Below are positions 1 to 5,421 of a stretch of DNA of 10,332 nt, piece after piece. Source of the DNA: Burkholderiales bacterium (GTDB lineage: Bacteria; Pseudomonadota; Gammaproteobacteria; Burkholderiales; Chitinimonadaceae). The stretch spans positions 1 to 10,332 of the forward strand of contig JAFAKZ010000059.1 in NCBI GenBank assembly GCA_019234745.1, written 5' to 3'. Position numbers and translations under genes: made by a program. Below the pieces are notes generated by a model that was given only the letters and a program-made list of their open reading frames with translations, made no database searches and was not told where the DNA came from. Position 1 is the stretch's first letter. Each line of letters opens with the position of its first letter.

Positions 1-179
1 CCGCCTATGTCGATAGGCAGGTTGACGCGCAGCGTCTGGCACGCCCAGGCGAGGCGGTCCGGCATGGTGTTGCCTGCGCGCGGCTGTGCTTGCTTGGCCT
101 GGCTGGCGGGAAGCTGGTCGATCAGGAAACTGACGATCCAGAAACCGAATACGGCGGCGATGATGACGATAAGCAGCAT
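1..179 (-). CDS. N-terminal part of a membrane-anchored protein of unknown function (runs off the window)
   Basis: Read on the minus strand from an ATG at 179-177, the frame stays open to the window edge, giving about 59 residues. The protein opens with a strong hydrophobic helix (residues 1 to about 20, beginning MLLIVIIAAVFGFWIVSFLI) with no charged residue before it, followed by a polar Gln/Ala/Pro-rich linker and then the start of what may be a folded domain (RLAWACQTLRVNLPIDIG). The ATG overlaps the TGA of the preceding gene by one base (TGATG), so translational coupling is likely and it probably belongs to the same operon as the DUF2167 gene. I do not recognise the family from this fragment. 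The helix suggests a cytoplasmic-membrane anchor, but neither topology nor function can be told from the visible part. Confidence 0.6.
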   Translation of the reverse strand, partial: MLLIVIIAAVFGFWIVSFLIDQLPASQAKQAQPRAGNTMPDRLAWACQTLRVNLPIDIG

Positions 180-910
180 CATGCTGCCGTCTCCTTGGCG
201 ATGCGTTGGTCGATGAGCGCGGTAAGCGTGTCGAGTAGGACCGCCTGCTGCGGTTCGTCGACAACGGCGCGATAGTCGGCGATGCGTTCGCGCAGCGGTG
301 CGAGATCGGCGGCGACGATGGCGCGGTCAGACGCCAGCAGCTCGGCCAGCGATATGCTGGGCAGGGCGAGGAAGCTGATGCGGCGCGGCAGCTGGGCGGC
401 GTAGGGTAAGCAGCACAGGGCTTCCAAGCCGATCGCACCACTCCCCGCCGGCAGCGGTTCGCGCTTGTGCTGGCGCCAGCCGAGCAGCAGTACCGCGAGG
501 TGTAGCCCATAGGCCAACAGCAGACTGCCCAGCAAGTAGCCCGGCCCCCAGTGGCGTAGCAAGGCCGCAGGCAAGAACCAGGCGATGCTGATGGCAGCAC
601 CCAGCGCTAGCGGCCCCAGTCGGTCGAGCAGCGTAGCAATACGTGCTTCACCTTCCGCCAGCTGCCCCAGCGTGCCGGCATCCTGTGCGCCGAACACCTG
701 CAGCCGCGTCACGGGCGTAAGCGAGCGCAGGGGATTGAACCACACCAGTAGCCGTCCGCCAAAGGCAGCGCGCCACGAAGGGACGTAGACGCTCGCGCCC
801 TGCCGGCCGAGGAAGAGCAGCCCCTCGCCCGGCTTGAGCAGCACGATGAAGTTGCTGAAGAACAGCAGCCACAGGGCGACGACCAGCAGCGTGTTGTAGT
901 CGAGCCGCAC
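179..910 (-). CDS. Multi-pass membrane protein of unknown function, downstream of DUF2167 gene
   Basis: This encodes 243 residues from a GTG start that follows the TAA of the DUF2167 gene with no gap. No strong Shine-Dalgarno is visible, so translation probably depends on coupling to the upstream gene. Three hydrophobic segments can be seen: about residues 7-26, 98-118 and 124-145. Between the first and second is a soluble stretch rich in beta-type residues (about 27-95). The C-terminal 95 residues are soluble and mostly helical, ending in a charged helix (DTLTALIDQRIAKE). No catalytic motif or known domain is recognisable. The strict adjacency on both sides, with the next gene overlapping by one base, argues for a conserved cluster in which this protein works with the DUF2167 protein in the membrane. 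That functional link is inference from gene order only. Confidence 0.7.
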   Translation of the reverse strand: MRLDYNTLLVVALWLLFFSNFIVLLKPGEGLLFLGRQGASVYVPSWRAAFGGRLLVWFNPLRSLTPVTRLQVFGAQDAGTLGQLAEGEARIATLLDRLGPLALGAAISIAWFLPAALLRHWGPGYLLGSLLLAYGLHLAVLLLGWRQHKREPLPAGSGAIGLEALCCLPYAAQLPRRISFLALPSISLAELLASDRAIVAADLAPLRERIADYRAVVDEPQQAVLLDTLTALIDQRIAKETAA

Positions 911-1735
911 TTAACGTTTACGGCTAAACAGATTCTTCAGGCCAGCGAAGCCCGCAACAACGACCCCCACGATCACCTTCCAGCCAGCTGCCAGCATGCC
1001 CACCAGCCACTTCCAGGCGCCTGTCTTGATAGCCACGGCGGCGGCACCACCCGCGATCAAGCCGGCCAGGCCGTATTCGGCTACCTTGTCGCCCTTGGTG
1101 AATTCCGTGTAACGCTGGCCGTCCTTGAAGCTGAAACCGCCGATCTGCCGCTTGAGGTCGGCCACCGAGGCGTCCAGGTTCTGCGCGTCCGTCACCAGCA
1201 CCACGGTGGCCACGCCCGTACGCGACAGCACCTTGGTAAAGTAGTTGATGTTCTGCTCGCCACCCGTCTCATTGATGATGGCCCAGGACAGGCGCTTGGT
1301 GTCTTCCTCGTAGTGCGGCGCGTACTTCCAGCCCACCACGTGCATCTCCGGCCAACCGTGCTGGCGGCGCGCCTCGTTGCTTTGCTCCGTGCCTTCCTTG
1401 AGCGATTTCAGGATGGCGTCGGCGTCGATCTTGTCGTCGTCCTTGACGTGGCCCGTCTCCTCGTAGTCCACCACGGCAAACCAGGGGCGCAGCGTCTTCG
1501 GTGCAACCAGATAGCTGTTGCGCACGTCCGGGTTCTGCATCTTCTCCATCAGGCGCGTCGTGTCATCCGGATCAAGCGCCACGTAACCTTCCTGGATCTG
1601 CCAACCGGCCACGCTGCCGATGGATTCCGTGTAGGGCCCGAGGTGAGGGGCGCGGATCGTATCGTCCCCAGCTGCGTGGGCTGCGGCGGTGAGCACAACG
1701 CTCAGTAGAAGGGAAAGTGACTGGATGAATTTCAT
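911..1735 (-). CDS. DUF2167 family membrane-anchored protein
   Basis: This is a 274-residue protein starting at an ATG with a good ribosome site (CCGGAG, 7 nt upstream). It has a signal peptide (residues 1-21, a hydrophobic core ending AHA before AGDD), a long periplasmic domain and a C-terminal hydrophobic region (about 223-265) closed by a basic tail (FSRKR). The pattern fits DUF2167 (COG4714, uncharacterised membrane-anchored proteins). I recognise the signatures VVDYEETGHVKDDDKIDADA (about 88-107), GTEQSNEARR (115-124), VVGW..APHYEEDTKRLSWA (about 133-152), NYFTKVLSRTG (164-174) and GDKVAEYGL followed by a Gly/Ala-rich segment (215-233). The family's biochemical role is unknown. It heads a minus-strand cluster with two more membrane proteins. 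A possible -10 box (TATCAT, minus strand) lies in the upstream spacer but has no convincing -35. The family call is firm; function is not. Confidence 0.9.
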   Translation of the reverse strand: MKFIQSLSLLLSVVLTAAAHAAGDDTIRAPHLGPYTESIGSVAGWQIQEGYVALDPDDTTRLMEKMQNPDVRNSYLVAPKTLRPWFAVVDYEETGHVKDDDKIDADAILKSLKEGTEQSNEARRQHGWPEMHVVGWKYAPHYEEDTKRLSWAIINETGGEQNINYFTKVLSRTGVATVVLVTDAQNLDASVADLKRQIGGFSFKDGQRYTEFTKGDKVAEYGLAGLIAGGAAAVAIKTGAWKWLVGMLAAGWKVIVGVVVAGFAGLKNLFSRKR

Positions 1736-1757
1736 GCAATAACTCCGGCAACAAGCA
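1728..1757 (-). repeat. 30-bp start-region direct repeat, copy A (ribosome site and start of the DUF2167 gene)
   Basis: This segment covers the first codons, the start codon and the Shine-Dalgarno of the DUF2167 gene. It matches 1881-1910 in the same orientation at 25 of 30 positions without gaps. The matching blocks include AATTTCATGC, ATAACT and CAACAA. A short duplication of this control region is the simplest reading, although convergence of two ribosome-binding regions cannot be excluded. Confidence 0.45.
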
Positions 1758-1880
1758 ATATTTGTCTATACGCAGGCGCACCTTGGCGGCGCGAGTCGAT
1801 GATAGCGACAGCACCGCAACAAGCATAGCGCAGCTCGTCCGGGCAGATGTCCGATGGCAAGTGGAAAGAGCAGCACGCCC

Positions 1881-1910
1881 AATTTCATGCCATAACTTCC
1901 TCAACAAACA
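1881..1910 (-). repeat. 30-bp start-region direct repeat, copy B (possible relic of a duplicated gene start)
   Basis: This is the second copy of the repeat at 1728-1757. On the minus strand it reads like a gene start: GAGGAAGTT, then ATG at 1888-1886. The ATG opens a 40-codon frame (beginning MKLGVLLFPLAIG, signal-peptide-like) that ends at a TAG around 1766-1768, upstream of the DUF2167 start. The frame shows no family resemblance, so I treat it as a duplicated leader or relic rather than a gene. Confidence 0.4.
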
Positions 1911-1934
1911 GCGACTTTTCAGGAGTTGAAAGCG

Positions 1935-2798
1935 ATGGCTACGACTGCTGCCATCATCTATTGGGTGATCGTGGCTGTATGGACCGGTGTGCTCGGCTGC
2001 ACCCTGTACTACCGCTTCGGCAACCGCGTGATCTTCGGCTCGGCCCGGCTGCTGCTGCTCGTGATCGCTATCGACACGCTGCGCGATATCTTCGAGAACG
2101 TCTACTTCGGCCTCTATTTCGGCAGCCAGGATGGGCTGTTCAGCCAGGCCATCAGCAACATACTCGGCAGGCCGCTGCTGCTGATACTGCCCAAGCTCAC
2201 CAATGTGCTGGCCGGGCTTGTCGTGCTGTTCATCCTACTGCGCTACTGGTTCCCCCGCGCCGCGCGCGAGCGCAACACGCTGGGGACGCTCGCCACCATC
2301 GACGGCCTCACCGGGCTCACCAACCGGCGCCACTTCCTGACGCTGGCCGAATCGGAATTCGACCGCGCGATGCGCTATAAGCGGCCACTCGCCATGCTGA
2401 TGGTGGATATCGACCAGTTCAAACCCATCAACGACGCGCACGGCCACGATATCGGCGACCTGGTCATCGCCGAGCTGGCCAAGGTCTGCCACCAGGTTTC
2501 ACGTGAAACGGACATCCCGGCCCGCCTGGGCGGCGACGAGTTCGGCATCCTGCTGCCCGAAACCACGGCCGACAAGGCCCTCGCCTTCGCCGAGCGCTTG
2601 CGCAAGGAAGTGCAGGGCATCGCCCTGCCCGTGGGCGACATCATCTTGAGCATCACCGTCAGCGTGGGCGTGAGCGAACGAACGGACGAGGCCGGTTTCC
2701 CTGAGCTGCTCAAGCACGCCGACCAGGCCCTGTACGACGCGAAGCATGCGGGGCGGGACAGGGTGTGCCGGTTTACGCCTGTGTCAGCGTGTCCCTAG
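1935..2798 (+). CDS. Membrane-anchored diguanylate cyclase (GGDEF domain)
   Basis: This 287-residue protein should make cyclic di-GMP from two GTP at the inner membrane. Residues 1-110 hold three hydrophobic segments (about 5-27, 36-62 and 80-104) without a recognisable sensor domain. The GGDEF domain fills 117-287: guanine and phosphate-loop motif TIDGLTGLTNRR (121-132), metal-binding Asp in MVDIDQFKPIND (D158; F162, K163), N166/D167 with HGH (169-171), and the catalytic signature GGDEF (199-203). An intact inhibitory I-site, RETD (190-193), sits exactly five residues before GGDEF, so product feedback is expected. I chose the ATG at 1935 because AGGAG at 1921-1925 is 9 nt upstream; a TTG at 1926 abuts that ribosome site and is unlikely. 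The gene contains a parS core (2496-2509) encoding part of the I-site. It overlaps the convergent DUF962 gene by 4 bp. Confidence 0.95.
   Translation: MATTAAIIYWVIVAVWTGVLGCTLYYRFGNRVIFGSARLLLLVIAIDTLRDIFENVYFGLYFGSQDGLFSQAISNILGRPLLLILPKLTNVLAGLVVLFILLRYWFPRAARERNTLGTLATIDGLTGLTNRRHFLTLAESEFDRAMRYKRPLAMLMVDIDQFKPINDAHGHDIGDLVIAELAKVCHQVSRETDIPARLGGDEFGILLPETTADKALAFAERLRKEVQGIALPVGDIILSITVSVGVSERTDEAGFPELLKHADQALYDAKHAGRDRVCRFTPVSACP
2496..2509. other. parS: parS site 1 (ParB-binding centromere-like palindrome) inside the diguanylate cyclase gene
   Basis: The sequence here is GTTTCACGTGAAAC, a perfect 14-bp palindrome identical to the core of the canonical bacterial parS (commonly written TGTTTCACGTGAAACA). 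Only the outermost base of each side differs (G at 2495, G at 2510). It lies in frame as GTT-TCA-CGT-GAA-AC, encoding Val188-Ser-Arg-Glu-Thr192. ParB (Spo0J) loads on such sites and slides as a CTP-dependent clamp to organise and segregate the origin region. A chance exact 14-mer in about 10 kb is expected at roughly 4 in 100,000, and a second copy lies in the same window. Confidence 0.88.
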
Positions 2799-3094
2799 AA
2801 CTTCACCTTCCCCACCCACATCTGCCCATACATCACCCAATCGCCAATCAGGCTGTAGAGCGGGTAGCGAAACGTGGCCGGCTTGTTCTTCTCAAAAAAG
2901 AAGTGGCCTATCCAGGCAAAGCCATAGCCGGCGAAGGGCATGGCGACGAAGGCGCGCCAGTCTTCTGTTGCGATACCCAGCAGCAATAACACCAGTACTA
3001 ACGAACTGCCAAGGAAATGTAGTCTTCGGCAGGTAGCATTGCGGTGTTCGGCAAGGTAGAACGGGTAGAACTCGCGAAAGCTGGCAAACTGCAT
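2795..3094 (-). CDS. DUF962 / Mpo1-like small membrane protein
   Basis: This encodes 99 residues from the ATG at 3094, which has GGAG 6 nt upstream. A longer reading from a TTG at 3121 would add nine residues that lack family similarity. The family signatures are clear: FREFYPFYLAEHRNATCRRLHFLGS (about 6-30) and GYGFAWIGHFFFEKNKPATFRYPLYSLIGDWVMY (about 56-89), separated by a hydrophobic segment (about 30-43). Yeast Mpo1 of this superfamily is an Fe(II)-dependent dioxygenase acting on 2-hydroxy fatty acids at the ER membrane. The histidines in EH, LHF and GHFF here are the plausible metal ligands by analogy. The bacterial substrate is unknown. The stop codon overlaps that of the convergent diguanylate cyclase gene in the palindrome CTAG, so each gene terminates inside the other. 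Confidence 0.9.
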   Translation of the reverse strand: MQFASFREFYPFYLAEHRNATCRRLHFLGSSLVLVLLLLGIATEDWRAFVAMPFAGYGFAWIGHFFFEKNKPATFRYPLYSLIGDWVMYGQMWVGKVKF

Positions 3095-3181
3095 GGCGGG
3101 CTCCGCTGCGTAAAATGCCAATCTAACAGGCTACGGCGGCCCGTGCCATGGCTAGGGCCTGCACGACTACGCCGTTTTGCC

Positions 3182-3187
3182 TAATAT
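3182..3187 (+). promoter_or_regulatory. Candidate -10 box for the BPSS1780-like gene / dgkA operon
   Basis: TAATAT lies 34 nt before the ATG at 3222, in the 127-bp spacer between divergent genes. It is AT-rich against a GC-rich background and close to the sigma-70 -10 consensus. No good -35 hexamer is found 16-18 bp upstream, so this is a weak proposal resting on position and composition. Confidence 0.3.
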
Positions 3188-3221
3188 GGCGCTGTTGCGT
3201 TTGCCGGCTTGAGAAAGACAG

Positions 3222-4259
3222 ATGGAATCGAACAGTCCCTACCGTGTGCTCCCCGGCGCCCAAGGCCTAGTTTGGCTGAAGGCGGGTTGGGCCATGTTCA
3301 CGCGCGATATCGGCACCTGGGTCGCCATCATCCTCGTATGGTGGGTGCTGGACGGCGTGTGCGGCATGATTCCCCTCCTGGGCAACGCCACCATGGTGTT
3401 GGACCCAGTGCTGGCGGCCGGCCTGGTGATCGGTTGCGATCAACTGCGGCGCAGCATGCGCGACGTGCGGCCAAGCGACACATCGCTATTGCTTAAGCCC
3501 CAAGGTCAGCCGGCGACTTCGCCTTACCAATCCAGCCAAGCCGTAGTCGGCAATAAGCTGGATATTTCCTGCCTGTTTGCCGGCTTCGACCGCTCGCGCC
3601 TAGGTCCGCTGTTACTACTCGGCGTGATCAACCTCTTGGTGGATCTGGTCGGCAATACTTTGTCGACCGGTGCGGCCATGCTGTTCGGCGCCGGCGCGCT
3701 GCTCAATAGCGTGCACGACCTCAATATGAACGTCGATCTCAACAATATCGACCAAGTGCAACAGCTCACCGATCGTATGAGCGCCATGCTCTCGCACCTG
3801 CTGGCAAACCTGGGCCCGCTGCTGCTGACCGCATTGCCTGGCCTCTATGCAGCGCTCGCCGTGAAGTTCCTGCTTGCCTGTGCCGTCACGCTGGCGTTCT
3901 ATTTTGCCCCCGCACTCATCGTGCTGAGCCGGCAGGACGCCTGGGCTGCCATCCGTCATTCCTGGCAGGCGACGGCGGTGAACTGGCTGTCCATCACCAT
4001 GTACGGTGTCTGGTTTATTGCTGCCGTGGGCGTCGCCCTGCTGCCTGCCCTGCTGGCCTGCTCCGCCGCCTACGCCTTCGGCCCGATCTGGCTGGTGCTG
4101 GGCCTTCCGCTTCTGTTTCTGACCCTGCTGGTGCTCGCCGTGCCAGCCACCGTGGTCGGCGTCACCGGGGCCTACCTGGCCTACCGCGATATTTTCGCCG
4201 ACCTACCCACCGAACAATCCCGCACGCGAGGTCTCGATGAGCCAGCAAGACAGCACTAG
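3222..4259 (+). CDS. BPSS1780-family polytopic membrane protein
   Basis: This 345-residue integral membrane protein starts at an ATG with only a weak ribosome site (GAGAAAG). Its plan resembles the BPSS1780 family, named after Burkholderia pseudomallei. It has an N-terminal GLVWLKAGWAMF segment, hydrophobic helices at about 32-50 and 57-72, a polar loop leading to LFAGFDRSRLGPLLLLG (about 118-134), then further helices. Between about 165 and 190 there is an Asn/Asp-rich stretch (NMNVDLNNIDQVQQ). The later motif FYFAPALIVLSRQDAWAAIRHSWQATAVNW is characteristic: an amphipathic strip ending in a run of conserved small and aromatic residues. Two or three more helices and a short polar C-terminus follow. 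Function is unknown for the family. The stop lies 23 bp inside dgkA, so the two genes are almost certainly co-transcribed and translationally coupled. Confidence 0.82.
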   Translation: MESNSPYRVLPGAQGLVWLKAGWAMFTRDIGTWVAIILVWWVLDGVCGMIPLLGNATMVLDPVLAAGLVIGCDQLRRSMRDVRPSDTSLLLKPQGQPATSPYQSSQAVVGNKLDISCLFAGFDRSRLGPLLLLGVINLLVDLVGNTLSTGAAMLFGAGALLNSVHDLNMNVDLNNIDQVQQLTDRMSAMLSHLLANLGPLLLTALPGLYAALAVKFLLACAVTLAFYFAPALIVLSRQDAWAAIRHSWQATAVNWLSITMYGVWFIAAVGVALLPALLACSAAYAFGPIWLVLGLPLLFLTLLVLAVPATVVGVTGAYLAYRDIFADLPTEQSRTRGLDEPARQH

Positions 4260-4641
4260 CCCGACAGCCGAAAGCCCCTTCAAGGGCAAGACGGGCATCC
4301 GCCGCCTGATCAACGCCACCGGTTACTCCATCGACGGCTTCCGCGCCGCCTGGCACCACGAGTCGGCCTTCCGCCAGGTCTGCCTCCTGGCCATCGTGGG
4401 CATCGGCCTCGCGCTGTGGCTGCCCCTGCCACCCTGGGGCCGCGCGCTGATCGCCTTCGCCCACTTCCTCAGCATCATCGTGGAGCTGTTGAACTCCGCC
4501 GTGGAAGCGGCCGTGGACCACACCTCGCTGGACCATCACCTGCTGGCCAAGCGGGCCAAGGACCTGGGTAGTGCGGCGCAGCTGGCGAGCTTGCTCAATG
4601 CAACCATCATCTGGACGATTGTGCTGTTGAATCACAATTGA
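4237..4641 (+). CDS. dgkA: Diacylglycerol kinase (prokaryotic DgkA)
   Basis: This 134-residue inner-membrane enzyme phosphorylates diacylglycerol with ATP to phosphatidate, recycling the diacylglycerol left by periplasmic glucan and lipid A modification. After a 14-residue polar extension, the core begins at FKGKTGIRRLINATGYSIDG. The key features match E. coli DgkA from memory: HESAFRQ (E42, equivalent to E28), ELLNSAVEAAVDH (83-95, with E83 and the catalytic-base equivalent E90), and KRAKDLGSAAQ (105-115, K108/D109). Three transmembrane helices fit about 48-63, 67-89 and 112-132. A Val replaces the Glu that follows FRQ in E. coli, a position that varies less than its neighbours. GAGG lies 5 nt before the ATG, inside the upstream BPSS1780-like gene, which it overlaps by 23 bp. 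A REP-like element 69 bp after the stop may protect or end the transcript. Confidence 0.95.
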   Translation: MSQQDSTSPTAESPFKGKTGIRRLINATGYSIDGFRAAWHHESAFRQVCLLAIVGIGLALWLPLPPWGRALIAFAHFLSIIVELLNSAVEAAVDHTSLDHHLLAKRAKDLGSAAQLASLLNATIIWTIVLLNHN

Positions 4642-4709
4642 ACGTAAGCAAGGCAGCGCGAGCAAGAAGCCGCAGGGGAAGCCAAGGTGCATCGCTCTTT
4701 CAACCGCTT

Positions 4710-4741
4710 GGTGCATTGTGCTGCGCTCAATGGCACCCTAC
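4710..4741 (+). repeat. REP-like hairpin unit 1 (left arm of REPIN-like pair)
   Basis: The unit has the stem GGTGCATTG, a 9-nt loop (tgctgcgct), the returning arm CAATGGCACC with one bulged G, and then CTAC. It matches the reverse complement of 4789-4820 at 29 of 32 positions. This build, a GC-closed imperfect hairpin followed by a short conserved tail, is typical of extragenic palindromes spread by RAYT-type transposases. Confidence 0.75.
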
Positions 4742-4767
4742 CTCTGCGCCCTGATTGCGCATCACAT

Positions 4768-4783
4768 AGCCCCATGTCGGGCT
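4768..4783. other. Small hairpin in the middle of the REPIN-like unit
   Basis: AGCCC at 4768-4772 and GGGCT at 4779-4783 form a 5-bp stem with a 6-nt loop in the 47-bp spacer between the two REP-like arms. Its near-central place suggests it is part of the composite element, but a 5-bp stem alone is weak evidence. Confidence 0.35.
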
Positions 4784-4788
4784 AAGGA

Positions 4789-4820
4789 GTAGGGTGTCAT
4801 TAAGCGCAGCGCAATGCACC
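4789..4820 (-). repeat. REP-like hairpin unit 2 (right arm of REPIN-like pair, inverted)
   Basis: Read on the minus strand this is GGTGCATTG, loop cgctgcgct, TAATGACACC and CTAC. It is the inverted partner of unit 1 with three differences in 32 bases. Two units facing each other 47 bp apart make a 111-bp structure that can fold into one long hairpin, the definition of a REPIN. Confidence 0.75.
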
Positions 4821-4874
4821 GACCCTATCTACTGCCGCCAACATTCGAGTCCCCAGCTGCCGACGCCACCCTAC

Positions 4875-4903
4875 GGCGCAACGACTTCGCTGTTGCGCCC
4901 TAC
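4875..4903 (+). repeat. REP-like hairpin unit 3 (diverged singlet)
   Basis: A perfect 8-bp stem, GGCGCAAC/GTTGCGCC, encloses a 9-nt loop (gacttcgct) and is followed at once by CTAC. Stem position, loop length, the loop end CGCT and the CTAC tail match units 1 and 2, while the stem bases differ in a compensated way. Another CACCCTAC directly precedes it (4867-4874), perhaps the end of a decayed neighbouring unit. Confidence 0.6.
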
Positions 4904-4940
4904 AATATCCGTTCACATTTGCTGCAGCGCACAGCGACTT

Positions 4941-4967
4941 CCGTAGTTATTGATATTCGAACTACGG
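4941..4967. promoter_or_regulatory. Inverted repeat CCGTAGTT / AACTACGG
   Basis: Two perfect 8-bp arms (4941-4948 and 4960-4967) flank an AT-rich 11-bp centre. The arms are 19 bp apart start to start, close to two helical turns, which would suit a dimeric regulator on one DNA face. There is no T-run, so an intrinsic terminator is unlikely. It could also be another extragenic repeat. The bound factor, if any, is unknown. Confidence 0.4.
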
Positions 4968-5174
4968 TATCGACAAGACCAGTTGCGCACCTCGCCCGCC
5001 CAAGGGGTATTTCACGCAGCATCCGAATACCGCTCCAGGCCGCATCTGCACTTGATCCGCACTTCCTCCCGCAGCCCCCCCTCTACGCCGCTTGACAAGC
5101 CACCTCCATCCCATGCCAACTGAATAGACGGCGGGAAAACCGGTGTAATTTCAGCACCTTGCCTACATTTCCGC

Positions 5175-5189
5175 TGTTGCACTGCAACA
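5175..5189. promoter_or_regulatory. Possible operator: 15-bp palindrome TGTTGCA-C-TGCAACA
   Basis: Seven-base arms repeat perfectly around a single central C, about 230 bp before the isoamylase start codon. Its size and symmetry are like a binding site for a dimeric helix-turn-helix repressor, and an inducible control of an extracellular starch or glycogen enzyme would be sensible. No nearby regulator gene or promoter box supports the idea. Confidence 0.35.
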
Positions 5190-5421
5190 CCCAACAAGAT
5201 CGATAAGCGGAGTGAACAACATCATGTGCAAGCCTTTCTCCTGCGGCATCGCGCCGTCAGCAACACCGCCTCCACCTCCTTCAACAGCGGGCGACTAGCG
5301 CGCCCGGCTGAGCCGTTCCCACGCAAGAAACATGTAGTCCCGACCCGCTCGCAACAGGTCGGCGGATGTCGTTCGCCCTTAGCGAGCCATTGAAGCTGGA
5401 AACTTGAAGGAGCCCTATACC

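Larger units (their letters stand above)
4642..5421. other. 780-bp intergenic region with REP-like hairpins and dyads
   Basis: I see no convincing gene between dgkA and the isoamylase gene. The first part carries an inverted pair of REP-like units (4710-4820) and a third related hairpin (4875-4903). Further on there is an 8-bp-arm dyad (4941-4967), a 15-bp palindrome (5175-5189) and a 6-bp-stem hairpin (5340-5362, CCGACC/GGTCGG). A perfect -35 hexamer, TTGACA, stands at 5092-5097 but has no acceptable -10 at 16-18 bp. The isoamylase promoter presumably lies in the second half, but I could not place it. Base composition is lower in GC than the flanking genes. Confidence 0.6.

Noticed and set aside
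1572..1907. 111-codon minus-strand frame overlapping the DUF2167 start
   Set aside because: It begins at a TTG with no suitable ribosome site and reads through the DUF2167 signal-peptide region in another frame.
2623..2630. CCCTGCCC, a minus-strand match to the FtsK-orienting KOPS pattern GGGNAGGG
   Set aside because: A single 8-mer match of this kind is expected by chance in GC-rich DNA and gives no strand bias by itself.
4162..4716. 184-codon minus-strand frame covering dgkA
   Set aside because: It is antisense to dgkA, whose catalytic motifs are intact. The Gly/Gln/Ala-rich product resembles a shadow frame.
4814..5095. 93-codon plus-strand frame after dgkA
   Set aside because: It starts inside a REP-like hairpin, has no ribosome site, and runs through other repeats. 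The translation has no gene-like features.
5092..5097. Perfect TTGACA hexamer as an isoamylase promoter -35
   Set aside because: No acceptable -10 hexamer lies 16-18 bp downstream, and it is more than 320 bp from the start codon.
5224..5298. 24-codon ORF (Met-Cys-Lys start, five consecutive prolines) with GGAG 11 nt upstream, before the isoamylase gene
   Set aside because: A leader peptide with a polyproline pause is conceivable, but the spacing is long and no attenuator follows it, so there is not enough to call it.
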